A stretch of DNA of 64,000 nucleotides from JAEXNA01 sp037189585 (lineage in GTDB: Bacteria > Vulcanimicrobiota > Xenobia > Xenobiales > JADMJV01), in contig JBBCJA010000026.1 of assembly GCA_037189585.1 (NCBI GenBank), positions 62,001 to 126,000 on the forward strand, in the 5' to 3' direction. The translations under genes and the position numbers were made by a program. The notes under the pieces are model-generated. The model saw nothing but the letters and a program-made list of their open reading frames with translations. It searched no databases and had not been told where the DNA came from. Numbering within the stretch: the stretch's first letter is position 1; every line of letters starts with the position of its first letter. Shown here piece after piece: positions 30,632-40,145 of the stretch.

Positions 30632-33600
30632 ATGAAAACCAGAGTCGATGAAGATTTTGGAACCCGCCTGCTGCTACTACTACTGACCCGTGGTTTACTC
30701 AATGGTGAACAGCTGACGGCTTGCCAGCAAGCCACCCACGAACTACCGGAAGAGTATCTGATAGAACAAGGTTGGGCCACGCGCGAGCAGATGGCCGAGG
30801 TTACGGCGATAAGTTTCGGACTCGAGCCCATTAGCGCGGACTTTCAGCCCCTTCGAGGGATCCTCTCCGAAGAGCTGATGAACGAATATCAGGTACTCCC
30901 TGTGGAAAAGCGTGGTGACGCTCTGCTGGTGGCGGCTGCGGCTCCAGGTAACTCCCAGTCCATCGAGGAGCTTTCCAAGGCCTTTGGTGGACCTATTCAT
31001 TACACCATCACGGATCGACTGACCCTGGCAGAGAAACTCAACCCTCCGGCTCCTCCGAGGCCAGAACCTAAGGTCGCCCCCGCTCCTGTGGAGGACGAGG
31101 ACCCTTTGGTCGGGGGACGTTTTAAAGTCGGCGAACGATTCCTGGACGGCCGTTTCTCCATTCTCTACCGTGGCCGAGACGAAAGAGCCGGGCTGCCGGT
31201 GGCCATTCGGCATCTGGAGAGCTACTTCACCAGCGAGGACGCGAGGGTTCAAACCTTACGAGAGGGGCGCACCTTAGCCCAGCTCCGGCATCCCAACTTG
31301 CCTCGAATTCGTCACTTGGTCAGCCATAAGGACGATATCTATCTGATCGCCGACGAGATCGCGGGTCGCACCTTGGCCGAGGAGATCGAGGAAGAGGGAG
31401 CTTTCGAACCGGAGTTGGTCCGTCGCTATCTCAAGCAGTTACTACAAGTGGTTGACTTCCTGCACACACAGCCGCAGCCGATCATCCATCGCGACCTGCG
31501 CCCAACCTCAATCTTGGTTTCTCCCCACGGGACTTTAAGACTGGCTGAGTTCGGGCTGGCCAAGATGGGAGAGGCGGCGGCCGGGAAGGCGGCGACCTCT
31601 TTCCGCTCGGCCGGTGACCCGGACTTCGCCGCGCCCGAGCAGTTGCTGGGCGATACCAGTTCAGTCAAAAACGATCTTTATTCCGTGGGCGCCCTGGCTT
31701 ATTACATGGCGCTGGGGAAACCGCCCGCCCCGTCCCTGAAGCGCTTTGCTGGAGGTACGGTCATGTCGCCGCTGCCGCCCGAGACAGACATAAAGGTGAT
31801 CGAGGTGGTCAAGCGGTGCCTAGAGCCCAAACCCGAAGACCGGTGCGAGTCGGCAGCCGAACTGTTGGCGATTCTGGAAACGAACGAAGTTCGTCTTCCC
31901 ATGATGTTTTTGGCTCCCACTCCGGCTGCCAACTCGGTTCTCGAGGCTCCGGCCTATGATCCGGAAGGAACCGCGGATTTCGCTGAAGCAGCCAGTGCAA
32001 CGGAAAGCTCAATCTCCGACACCCGTCCCTCTAGGCCCACGACTTCCGCCGAGGCGCCTCCCCAAAACAAACGGTCGATGTGGCAGTTGCTGTTTGGGCG
32101 CAAGAAAAAGGACGTGGTCACCGACGCGGGGCTGGGCCAGAGCTATCAAGAGCAGTTGGATTCTTACGCTTTCGCGGATCTGGCCTCCTTAGACCTGGAC
32201 CGACAGACCAGTCGAATTTTACCTGAAGCCCTCTGTCGCAATATCGGTGGTATTTGCATAGGACGCTTGAGCGATACCGACGTCACCATCGCCTGTAAGG
32301 ATCCCACCGACATCTACATCTACGATCAGATTGCGATGTCGGGAGGCAAGTTTAACCCTACGCTTATGCGAGCCGCTCCCGATCTGATCGATCATGCTCT
32401 GGAGTACGTTTACAAGGGAGACCACCTGAGCCCTGACACGACTTGGACCAAGTTTTTAGATCAGAAGCGTCTCAACGACCTGGCCATCGAGACGACCAAC
32501 GAACAAGCCGTCATCACCTTCGGAGATGAAGCCCTCGAAGGGCCGGTCGTGGCCGCGGTCGACCGCTTGATCAAAGAGGCGATCTCGGCCGAAGCCAGCG
32601 ACATTCACCTCGAGCCGTTCGATACGGGCATGGTGATCCGCTATCGTGTCGATGGAGTTCTACGCATCGTCTCCCATCATAGCAGGGCTGAAGCCAGTCC
32701 TATCGTGAAGCGCTTGAAGGTTTTGGCCAATATGGACATCGCCCAGGAGCGCGTGACTCAAGGCGGCCGTATTTCACTCAAGGTCGGAAGTCAAGAGTTC
32801 GACCTTCGTGTCAGCGTCGTTCCGGTTCCGGCCGGCGAAAGCGTGGTGATGCGTATCCTCAAGAAGGGCGCTTTTACTCTGACTTTGAGCGACCTCGGGT
32901 TTGGAATAGAGACCGAGACGAGATTTCGAAAGATTCTGTCTCAGCCCCACGGCATGATCTTGGTCTGCGGTCCGACCGGCTCCGGTAAATCAACGACCCT
33001 TTACGCCTCACTCAAAGAGATCGCGCGTCCTGACCGTAAGCTCTTGACCGCTGAGGACCCCATCGAATATCAGATGCCCGGAATTATCCAGGTGCAGATG
33101 AACACCGCCCCCAAGGAAGAAGAAAAGCGCGTCACCTTTTCCAAAGCGCTACGAGAGTTCTTGCGTCAGGACCCGGACGTGATCCTGGTTGGTGAGATTC
33201 GAGACCAGGAAACGGCTGAAATTGGAATCCAGGCCGCGCTGACCGGTCACTTGCTGCTCTCTACCTTGCACACCAACGATAGTATCGGGATCATCGCTCG
33301 CCTGCGCGATATGGACTGCGAGCCCTTTCAGATCGGTTCGGTGCTGCTCGGTGGCCTGGCACAACGTTTGGCTCGTCGCATCTGTCAAGAATGCCGAGAA
33401 GAGGTGGAGATCGCTGAGGAGTATCTTCCGCTTTTCGCCAGCCGAGGAGTTGAAGAGCCTCGTGCCTTCAGGGGCCGCGGGTGTCGTCGTTGCCACCAGA
33501 CCGGGCACAAAGGACGCCTCGGAGTCTACGAATTGCTGGAAGTTACCCCTGAGATCCGTTCCTTGATCAATCGAAGCTGTCACGAGGAAGAGATCAAGAG

Positions 33601-33709
33601 TCAGGCTTTAGATCAGGGGTTCCGAGACCTTCTGGCTGACGGCCTGCACAAGGTGAAATCCGGTCTCATATCCCTCGAAGAAGTGCTGCGAGTGTGTAAA
33701 ACGTTGTAG
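30632..33709 (+). CDS. GspE/PilB secretion ATPase with inserted pseudokinase
   Basis: A 1025-residue fusion. Residues 1-140 are a GspE N-terminal (MshEN-like) domain (LLTRGLLNGEQLTACQQ). Residues about 165-430 are a protein-kinase fold in which key residues are lost: the ATP lysine is Arg193 (PVAIRH), the HRD at 286-288 is kept but followed by LRPTS in place of LKPxN, and DFG is AEFG with Glu306; APE is kept. A second N-terminal-type domain follows (about 515-620). The C-terminal ATPase has Walker A GPTGSGKSTTL near 780, Walker B VILVGEIRDQE and a CxxC/CxxC zinc site. It should power pilus or pseudopilus assembly, with the pseudokinase as a regulatory or docking module (inference). Confidence 0.92.
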   Translation: MKTRVDEDFGTRLLLLLLTRGLLNGEQLTACQQATHELPEEYLIEQGWATREQMAEVTAISFGLEPISADFQPLRGILSEELMNEYQVLPVEKRGDALLVAAAAPGNSQSIEELSKAFGGPIHYTITDRLTLAEKLNPPAPPRPEPKVAPAPVEDEDPLVGGRFKVGERFLDGRFSILYRGRDERAGLPVAIRHLESYFTSEDARVQTLREGRTLAQLRHPNLPRIRHLVSHKDDIYLIADEIAGRTLAEEIEEEGAFEPELVRRYLKQLLQVVDFLHTQPQPIIHRDLRPTSILVSPHGTLRLAEFGLAKMGEAAAGKAATSFRSAGDPDFAAPEQLLGDTSSVKNDLYSVGALAYYMALGKPPAPSLKRFAGGTVMSPLPPETDIKVIEVVKRCLEPKPEDRCESAAELLAILETNEVRLPMMFLAPTPAANSVLEAPAYDPEGTADFAEAASATESSISDTRPSRPTTSAEAPPQNKRSMWQLLFGRKKKDVVTDAGLGQSYQEQLDSYAFADLASLDLDRQTSRILPEALCRNIGGICIGRLSDTDVTIACKDPTDIYIYDQIAMSGGKFNPTLMRAAPDLIDHALEYVYKGDHLSPDTTWTKFLDQKRLNDLAIETTNEQAVITFGDEALEGPVVAAVDRLIKEAISAEASDIHLEPFDTGMVIRYRVDGVLRIVSHHSRAEASPIVKRLKVLANMDIAQERVTQGGRISLKVGSQEFDLRVSVVPVPAGESVVMRILKKGAFTLTLSDLGFGIETETRFRKILSQPHGMILVCGPTGSGKSTTLYASLKEIARPDRKLLTAEDPIEYQMPGIIQVQMNTAPKEEEKRVTFSKALREFLRQDPDVILVGEIRDQETAEIGIQAALTGHLLLSTLHTNDSIGIIARLRDMDCEPFQIGSVLLGGLAQRLARRICQECREEVEIAEEYLPLFASRGVEEPRAFRGRGCRRCHQTGHKGRLGVYELLEVTPEIRSLINRSCHEEEIKSQALDQGFRDLLADGLHKVKSGLISLEEVLRVCKTL

Positions 33710-33713
33710 TGGG

Positions 33714-34400
33714 TCAGTATCGCGGGAACACGCGAAACTTGATTTCGAGAAAGTTCGGTCCGCTCTCCTCCAGGGTGCGGAGCGTGACTTGCACGAGACG
33801 GGTGTTCTGCTCGGGGTTGGCGGAGTCTCGTGGGTTCTGAGGGACGACGGTTTCGTTGGCCCCGCTGCGTCTGACGAACCCGAGCTCAAGTCCTCCATAG
33901 TTGGAAGCGGGGTGCCACTTGTCCACGGCCTTGTTGGGAGGGAGAGCATCGGTCATCAGGACGCGTCCCGCATCGTCTTTGACGGGAGGTGGAGCGAGAG
34001 TCGGTAGATAGTTCTTGTCGGTGATGTCCTTGGTCCAACGGGTGATTCGGCCCTGACCATCGAGAGTATAGTAGACATGCTTTTGCCAGTGGGGTGTACC
34101 GTAGGCCCCCAGTTTGAACTCGCCCTCGTTATCATATCCGGAGACGCATGAGAAGCCCGCTGCCTCTCCCGCGTTGGCGCCGTAGGACGTGATGCTGGCA
34201 AGGGAAGTCGCCTGCAACTCCTTACGGATCATCCGTGTGGTGGTGGCCAGATTGCCGGAGACTAGGTACTGCGCGTAGGTATGGTCGCTAGTACGGCGTA
34301 GAACAGTGAAGAGGGAGAGTAAGATCCCCAGGGCCGCGACGGAGAGAGCGAAGTAGACGATGATTTCGATGAGGGTGAACCCTCGCTTTCTTAACGCCAT
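33714..34400 (-). CDS. PilW-like prepilin/pseudopilin
   Basis: A 228-residue type IV pilin-like protein. The class III signal is RGFTLIEIIVYF: prepilin peptidase would cut after Gly7, and Glu12 is at the canonical +5. One N-terminal hydrophobic helix (8-30) precedes a beta-rich globular part with DGQGRITRWTKDITDK and a late ...LEIKFRVFPRY end, as in minor pilins of the PilW/GspJ type. It overlaps the PilV-like gene upstream by 10 bases, so the two are co-translated. It converges 5 bases from the end of the secretion ATPase gene. Confidence 0.85.
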   Translation of the reverse strand: MALRKRGFTLIEIIVYFALSVAALGILLSLFTVLRRTSDHTYAQYLVSGNLATTTRMIRKELQATSLASITSYGANAGEAAGFSCVSGYDNEGEFKLGAYGTPHWQKHVYYTLDGQGRITRWTKDITDKNYLPTLAPPPVKDDAGRVLMTDALPPNKAVDKWHPASNYGGLELGFVRRSGANETVVPQNPRDSANPEQNTRLVQVTLRTLEESGPNFLEIKFRVFPRY

Positions 34401-34855
34401 ACCGGCATCTCCACTTTGAGCATTTTGTTGTCCTCGGGATGCCCGGTGGGCGCACCCGCCGCTTGGTTGGCTCCCGCGGCCTCTTTCCAGGTGAGGGTGA
34501 GTGTGACTATATCGGTGTCACCAATGGTTCCATTGATGAAAGCATTGGTTTTGTAGCCGATCTTCTTGTGAAAGACGAAGTTCGTTTCACGGTCTTTGAT
34601 CACCATACGGACCGGTTTGTCGGTGTCGTTGTTCCACGTGGCGGGGGCCGGAGTGCCGAAGGTGTGCTCGCGGAACTCGTCCATGTAGCTCTGCGCGATC
34701 ATATTGGCCGCGGCCCGATTTTGGGTCTGAATGGCGTGTTGAGAGCTGGTGGAGAAGACCGAGAAGAAGGTGAAGAACCCGATCATGATGACCATCAAGG
34801 CCACGATCAGCTCCATGATGGAGAAAGCGCGTACGTTACGGCTACGGAGTTTCAT
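34391..34855 (-). CDS. PilV-like prepilin/pseudopilin
   Basis: A 154-residue prepilin. Cleavage is expected after Ala10 in VRAFSIMELIVALMV, with Phe11 as the methylated residue and Glu15 at +5; Ala in place of Gly before the cut is unusual but tolerated in minor pilins. A single hydrophobic helix (11-32) precedes the small globular part (NAFINGTIGDTDIVTLTLTW). PilV/GspI-type minor pilin. It starts 4 bases after the stop of the large PilX-like gene and overlaps the PilW-like gene, forming a three-gene operon. Confidence 0.85.
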   Translation of the reverse strand: MKLRSRNVRAFSIMELIVALMVIMIGFFTFFSVFSTSSQHAIQTQNRAAANMIAQSYMDEFREHTFGTPAPATWNNDTDKPVRMVIKDRETNFVFHKKIGYKTNAFINGTIGDTDIVTLTLTWKEAAGANQAAGAPTGHPEDNKMLKVEMPVWR

Positions 34856-34858
34856 AAC

Positions 34859-37684
34859 TTAGCGATTCCAGCTTTCCGTGGTGACTTGGGTGACTCCCGT
34901 TCCGATGTCGACCGCCTGGCTGCTGTCGAAATTTTTACCGTACTTAAAGTCCAGAAGTCGACCTAGGGAGTTGTTCGAAGTGGCTTTGGGCTTGTACAGC
35001 GAGGCTCGGTTGAAGATGGGGGTGTAGTATACATTCTTGGCTTCGATGTTGCCGTTAAACGAGGTCAAGGAGCCCACGAAAGATTCGGAGTCGATGATGA
35101 TCTGATCCTCGGCCACAAGCATACCGGCCATCAACAAGCAGTTGTCTCCGTCCCCGGCTCGAATCGAGCGAGCGTAGATCAAGGGTCCGCCCACTTCCCG
35201 GAGATAGGCGCTAGACAGCGCGTTTTTGATCTCCTGATCGATCTTGTCCTTGAGGTTGGTGAACTGGTTGACAAAGGGACCGATGGTCGCGTCCAGAACC
35301 TTTTCTCGCAAGTTCTCAAAGGTGCTACCTTTGCTGTCGATAAGGCCCAGGACTTCTCCCATGATGGTGTCGAGGACGGAGCCTCCAGGCAGTACGGACG
35401 TTAGGACCTGTTGAACGAGTTTTTGTCCAACTTCCTTGATGGCGAACTTCGCGCCTTCCTCTAAAACGGTTGTGACCAGTTTCTGCAAGTAGTCGTCCCA
35501 ATCAATGTTCGGTTGGAGGCCGTTGAGATTGATGTTCTTGATCGAGTTCATCGGGCCGGTGGGGTCGAGCTTGATCATCGCGGGGACAACCCCTTCGCCC
35601 AGAGCCCACCAGTCACTATGCAGGTAGGTGTTCTCACCTAGATTGGCGTTCATCGCTCCGGTATAGATCATCGTGAGGACCCGAAAAATGGGGATCAGGA
35701 TGTTCTTCTTGGGAAGTGGGATCGGAGTAGGAACTGGGATTGGCGGACCAAACGGGTGGTAGACGAATGTCAGTTGAAAGGTGGTCGCATAGCTGGCGAA
35801 ATAGGGTTGTCGTTCGTGGAATGGACCCACAATTTTAGCCATGTTGGGAGCAAAATCTCCGAAGAGGACTCCGAATCCGTCAGCCAGGCTTCCCATTCCA
35901 TCAAGGGCTCGGGCCGCGTCTTCCAGGTTGGACGCTGAAAACGAGCCGTAGGGAAAATGAGCCACTTGGTCGACGAAGATGGAGGTGGAGATGGGAGCAA
36001 TTTTGGTCGGAGGTGAGCAGGTCCAGAGGGAGCCAAATCTCGGGTCTCCCTCGGTGGTGAGGTTTCCGCCCACGATGAGCGAGGAGCCTTCCTCCATCAC
36101 CAGTTTTCCGCTCGGCTTCAGCGGGGAGGAGCCGGGTTCGGGGTTTCTGAGAATGAGGTCGCCGGTGACGTGCATCACCGACCCTTTTTGCAGCCAGAGA
36201 TCCCCGACGATCGTCATCTTCCCGGTGTATTTAAAGCTTCGCCCTCGAGGAACGGTCCAGGTCGATTTGGTGTAAAAGCCGTCAGAGAAGCGGAAGTCAG
36301 GGATGTTGTCCTTACCGCCGAAGTGGACCAAGCGCACTTCGGCTGAAACACTCTTGGCAATGCCTTCGAGGTCGCCCGTGATGGTGCTAAGCAGGAGGTC
36401 GAGCATGCTCCCAAGGAGACGAGAATAGTTCCAGCCCTTCTGACCCGTGTTCGGGATGTTGGCATCATCATTGCGAGTGTTCGGAGCACCCGGTACCGTG
36501 GATGGAGTCTTGGCGCCTACCTCGGCACCCATCTGTTGAGAAAAGCTTTCTATCTGCCCTTTGAGAATATCCAGTTCGTTGATTTTTTCTTGGCGTTCAA
36601 CCTGAAGAGCCGCTTTCTGCACAGGGTCTTGCTCAGCGGCTATGGCCGTATCGAGGGCTTTGATTTCATCTTCAAGCTGTTTGCCCTTGGTCGCCGCTTG
36701 GGCGGCGAAGCCGTTATCTCCAGAACCGGCGTCGGCAAAATCAGGGGGATAAGGAACATGGAACCAGAATTCAAAGAAAACGCCAGGTACGGTCGCGGAG
36801 AAGCCTGGAATCATGGGGAAGGGAAATTTCATGGCCTGTTCCAGGCTCATATCGAGGTTGGGCTGGCCGGAGGTCAGCATGTCCAGAACCGAGCCGACAG
36901 CGGCCAAGGCTCCACCTTTGATCTGATTGGTCTTGTCCCCTGTGCCGGCGGCCGTTTCCAATTCCCCTCGGGCGCTCTGCAGGTTAGTTCTTAGAGCGTC
37001 CTCGTAGTGTCGAAGGGGGAGGGGACCTTTGAAGCTGAGAGCCAGATCCGCCGCATTATCCCCCAGGTCCACGGTTCCGCCCGTGGAGTAGGCGCTACCG
37101 TGAGGCATCTGTTCGATAGTGATATTCCCACTGGCCGCGGCCAGATAGGGGACGCCGCTAAAGGCGTTGGGGGATGATCGCTCATCGCCGAAGGCCGGAT
37201 TCGCCCAGCCTACCGCCCGGCTGAGTTTTATGCTCCCTTTGGGGGCGTAAGCCCCGTAGCCGCCGTCGCTGTGCCCTACCACCCAGGCGCTCTTTCCGGT
37301 GAAGACCTTCAGGGCGTCGTCGCTGGTGGTTGGCTTGAACTTGTAGGTTTTATGTCCGGGCGCGTAGGTCTGGTCCTTGGGGTTCCAATTCGGCAAGCCG
37401 GACCAGAGTTTGGTGCCGTATTTCTCCGGCATCTGGTGGTCTCCGACCAACTCCTCGTCGGCTGAAACCCTTAACCCGCTGGGGGCCGGTTGAGCGGTGG
37501 AGAAAAATTCCGCCGTGGCGAACTCGGCCGATTGGCGAAACTGCAGCTCCGCCTCGGCTTGGGTCACGCTACGAACCGCTCTGGCTTGGGATGTGTGCAT
37601 AGCGATCACGATGGTGACCAGGACGCACATAAGGGCCATCGCGATGGCGAGAATGTTCCCCCGACTTTTTGGACGCCTTAACAT
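34859..37684 (-). CDS. Very large PilX-like pilus-associated protein
   Basis: A 941-residue protein whose N-terminus (RRPKSRGNILAIAMALMCVL) has a basic stretch and a long hydrophobic helix, as in PilX/GspK-type minor pilins that are otherwise 160-350 residues. The following 900 residues are large: a coiled-coil segment (KQLEDEIKALDTAIAAE, about 340-395), repeated beta-turns of the form KMTIVGDLWLQKGSVMHVTG and GKLVMEEGSSLIVGGNLT (a bactofilin/parallel-beta-like stretch near 490-540), and helical regions later. ATG 37684 is 8 bases after GGGAG and is preferred to GTG 37699. First gene of the PilX-PilV-PilW operon, in the same locus as GspE and GspF. Confidence 0.7.
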   Translation of the reverse strand: MLRRPKSRGNILAIAMALMCVLVTIVIAMHTSQARAVRSVTQAEAELQFRQSAEFATAEFFSTAQPAPSGLRVSADEELVGDHQMPEKYGTKLWSGLPNWNPKDQTYAPGHKTYKFKPTTSDDALKVFTGKSAWVVGHSDGGYGAYAPKGSIKLSRAVGWANPAFGDERSSPNAFSGVPYLAAASGNITIEQMPHGSAYSTGGTVDLGDNAADLALSFKGPLPLRHYEDALRTNLQSARGELETAAGTGDKTNQIKGGALAAVGSVLDMLTSGQPNLDMSLEQAMKFPFPMIPGFSATVPGVFFEFWFHVPYPPDFADAGSGDNGFAAQAATKGKQLEDEIKALDTAIAAEQDPVQKAALQVERQEKINELDILKGQIESFSQQMGAEVGAKTPSTVPGAPNTRNDDANIPNTGQKGWNYSRLLGSMLDLLLSTITGDLEGIAKSVSAEVRLVHFGGKDNIPDFRFSDGFYTKSTWTVPRGRSFKYTGKMTIVGDLWLQKGSVMHVTGDLILRNPEPGSSPLKPSGKLVMEEGSSLIVGGNLTTEGDPRFGSLWTCSPPTKIAPISTSIFVDQVAHFPYGSFSASNLEDAARALDGMGSLADGFGVLFGDFAPNMAKIVGPFHERQPYFASYATTFQLTFVYHPFGPPIPVPTPIPLPKKNILIPIFRVLTMIYTGAMNANLGENTYLHSDWWALGEGVVPAMIKLDPTGPMNSIKNINLNGLQPNIDWDDYLQKLVTTVLEEGAKFAIKEVGQKLVQQVLTSVLPGGSVLDTIMGEVLGLIDSKGSTFENLREKVLDATIGPFVNQFTNLKDKIDQEIKNALSSAYLREVGGPLIYARSIRAGDGDNCLLMAGMLVAEDQIIIDSESFVGSLTSFNGNIEAKNVYYTPIFNRASLYKPKATSNNSLGRLLDFKYGKNFDSSQAVDIGTGVTQVTTESWNR

Positions 37685-37799
37685 TTTCATATCTCCCACC
37701 TTACTCTTAGTTTCTCCACAATACGGTGTTCGGAAACACAGGGTGTGAGAAAATACAGCTCAGAGGGGGAGCAGCCTTCTCGGGCGAACCGCTTCCCCG

Positions 37800-39053
37800 A
37801 TGTTTTCTTTTCGTTATCACGCGGTGGGCTCCGACGGGAAAACCCAAACTGGGACTTTGCGGGCTAAAGATAGGGAACAGTTGGTGGAGATCCTCAAAGA
37901 GAAGGGCCTCACTCCAGTCAACATCGAGCAGTTGACCGAGGGAGGCGGAATCGCCGGCAAAGAGGCTTCGAAGAGTTCAGCCGGCTTCGCGACCACCGTC
38001 ACCAGAAAAGAGTTGACTGTTTTCACCCGCCAGTTGGCGACGACTCTCAATGCTGGTCTGCCATTGATCCGGATCGTCCACGTCATTCATCGTGAAACGA
38101 AAAACCGACGCCTCGCTATGATGCTCGAGGGGGTGGGTCAGGCACTTCAGAAAGGACAGAGTTTTTCTCAATCCCTGGAGCAGTATCCGCTGTACTTCGA
38201 TATGATGTATATCAACATGGTGAAGGTGGGTGAACGCTCGGGGAGCTTGCCGGAATGCGTGACTCGTCTGGCCGAATTGATGGAGCGCGAGATGACTCTG
38301 AGGCGCAAGGTGAAAAGCGCCATGACATATCCCATCTTTGTGCTTGTTTTTACCTGCCTTGTAACCTATGCCATGATGGCGTTTTTGATGCCCAAGTTGA
38401 CTCCCACCTTCGAATCATCGGGCCTGAATATCCCTCGAGACTATCCCCTGACCCAGTGGCTGATGGATGCGAGTAAATTAGCTACCGACTGGCAAAAAAT
38501 GGGCCTGATCGTGGTAGGTTTAGTGCTGCTTTTCGCGGCTTTTAAGTTTGCTGTCCGGACCCCCCGAGGGCGGCTAGCCTTTGACTATTTTAAGCTCAAC
38601 GTACCGTTCGTCCAGGGCTTCGTCCGCAATGTCGTGGCTGCTCGTTTCGCTCGAAGTTTCTCTCTTTTGCTGCAGTCGGGCATCCCCTTGATCGACGCTC
38701 TTGGTCTTGTAGCCAAGGCTTCGGGAAACGAGGAGGTCTCGCGCAAGTTGACGCGGAGCGCCAAGGAGATCGGAGAGGGGCAAGGGATTACGGCCACTCT
38801 CCGGTCGAGCGAAGTTTTCCCTGACATGCTGATCCAGATGTCTGCCATGGGAGAGGAAGCGGGATCGCTGCCCGACATGATGCAGCGGGTGGCCGACTAT
38901 TATGACGAGGAGGTCGATTCTTCCACCGCGGCGATGACCTCATTACTCGAACCTTGCATGATGGTTCTCATCGGCGCTATCGTCATGATGTTTATTATGG
39001 GCGTGCTTCCCCCAATCTTGGGGATCTCGGCCGGCGTACAGGAGCAGATGTGA
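37800..39053 (+). CDS. GspF/PilC inner-membrane platform protein
   Basis: A 417-residue polytopic protein that recruits the assembly ATPase. Two T2SSF domains are visible: FTRQLATTLNAGLPLIRIVH (about 78-97) and FARSFSLLLQSGIPLIDALG (about 283-302), each followed by helices with the VGERSGSLPE and MGEEAGSLPD motifs. Three transmembrane helices (around 175-200, 236-258 and 385-410) fit the family, as does the N-terminal domain FSFRYHAVGSDGKTQTGTL. It pairs with the ATPase at 30632 and minor pilins. The next gene starts within its stop codon region (GTG at 39050), so translation is coupled. Confidence 0.95.
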   Translation: MFSFRYHAVGSDGKTQTGTLRAKDREQLVEILKEKGLTPVNIEQLTEGGGIAGKEASKSSAGFATTVTRKELTVFTRQLATTLNAGLPLIRIVHVIHRETKNRRLAMMLEGVGQALQKGQSFSQSLEQYPLYFDMMYINMVKVGERSGSLPECVTRLAELMEREMTLRRKVKSAMTYPIFVLVFTCLVTYAMMAFLMPKLTPTFESSGLNIPRDYPLTQWLMDASKLATDWQKMGLIVVGLVLLFAAFKFAVRTPRGRLAFDYFKLNVPFVQGFVRNVVAARFARSFSLLLQSGIPLIDALGLVAKASGNEEVSRKLTRSAKEIGEGQGITATLRSSEVFPDMLIQMSAMGEEAGSLPDMMQRVADYYDEEVDSSTAAMTSLLEPCMMVLIGAIVMMFIMGVLPPILGISAGVQEQM

Positions 39054-40006
39054 TTTTACTTGAGAAACTTGGTGCGGCCACGACCAGCTCGGAATTGCGG
39101 GAGTCGCTGACCAAACAGATCAAGCGATGGGGAGCTCGCGAGGCCGCCTACTTAGTCTATGACGAGAGTCGGCAGGTCCTACGTTCTCCCGCGGGCGACC
39201 TGGACATTCCTCTTTCCAGCGCCTCCCAGCCGGGCCAATGTGGACTGACCCTTCGCCCATGTACCGACCAGTCGTTGAGTTGGCCGGAAGGGATGGTTGG
39301 CGGCTCGGGGTATCGTCTGAGCCTTCCCGTGCTCCACTGGGGCAGCTTGATCGCGGTCCTGCTACTGGAGTTCGCGGAAGAGCCGAGTTCGGAAATTCGC
39401 TCCGCGATCGACCAGACGCTTGACGTTCTGGGAGTGGTCGGTCACGGCGTGATGATCAGGGAGAAGACCGCGGAATTCGTCCTGCGGACTCAAGAGCTTC
39501 TCGTCCACGCCGTGGAGGCTCAAGGAGAGACAGGGCACGTGGGACGTTGTTCGCGGGTGGCCACGGCCCTGGCCAACATGCTCGACTGTTCGGCTCAGGC
39601 CAAGTCGGAGTTGATGCAGGCCGCTCAGTATCACGATGTCGGACTGCTGGCTTTTTCCGAGCCCAAAGGAGCGGCCGCTTCGCGAGAGCATGCTCAGCGG
39701 GGGGCTCGACTGTTGGAATGTCATCCCGAGTTGGCCGCTGTGGCCCCCCTCGTGGAATCTCATCATGAGCGCCACGACGGTAGTGGTTTACCGTTGGGAC
39801 GGCGTGGAGACGAGCTTCCCCTGGAAGCCTGGATTCTATCTTTGACCGAAGATCTAGTGGAGTCGTGGGAGTCGGCCGAGGGGAGTTTCCCAGACCGAAT
39901 TCGTGAATTTTTTCATGTCTCGGCCAAGCACCACCACCCTGATGTCGTCGACGCTTTGTGCGGCCTGGTCGACTCGGGTAAGCTGCAAAGTCTGCTAGAA
40001 GGTTAA
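39050..40006 (+). CDS. HD-GYP-like protein coupled to gspF
   Basis: A 318-residue protein with a GAF-like N-terminal half (about 20-140) and an HD-GYP-like phosphodiesterase C-terminal half. His195-Asp196 in AQYHDVGLL form the HD pair, and HHERHDGSGLPLG (238-250) corresponds to HHExxDGxGYP with Leu247 in place of Tyr. Most metal residues remain, so cyclic-di-GMP hydrolysis is possible but not certain. GTG 39050 overlaps the gspF stop and has AGGAG 6 bases upstream, tying its synthesis to GspF. It probably adjusts pilus or secretion function through cyclic di-GMP (inference). Confidence 0.8.
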   Translation: MILLEKLGAATTSSELRESLTKQIKRWGAREAAYLVYDESRQVLRSPAGDLDIPLSSASQPGQCGLTLRPCTDQSLSWPEGMVGGSGYRLSLPVLHWGSLIAVLLLEFAEEPSSEIRSAIDQTLDVLGVVGHGVMIREKTAEFVLRTQELLVHAVEAQGETGHVGRCSRVATALANMLDCSAQAKSELMQAAQYHDVGLLAFSEPKGAAASREHAQRGARLLECHPELAAVAPLVESHHERHDGSGLPLGRRGDELPLEAWILSLTEDLVESWESAEGSFPDRIREFFHVSAKHHHPDVVDALCGLVDSGKLQSLLEG

Positions 40007-40145
40007 CGTCTGTGCGGAGTACGTTAAGTCGCGCACATTTCTAGCCTCCGAAGATAGGTTAATCTGTCGATGACAGCCGGGACATTGGCCAGCCCGCGTG
40101 CAGGCATTTCGCAGTTGTCGACCAAACTTACCCACAGAGGATTCT

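Noticed and set aside
40012..40076. Inverted repeats TGTGCG/CGCACA and CTGTC/GACAG before the first caspase
   Set aside because: Short and imperfectly placed; not distinct from chance and not shared with the second caspase gene.
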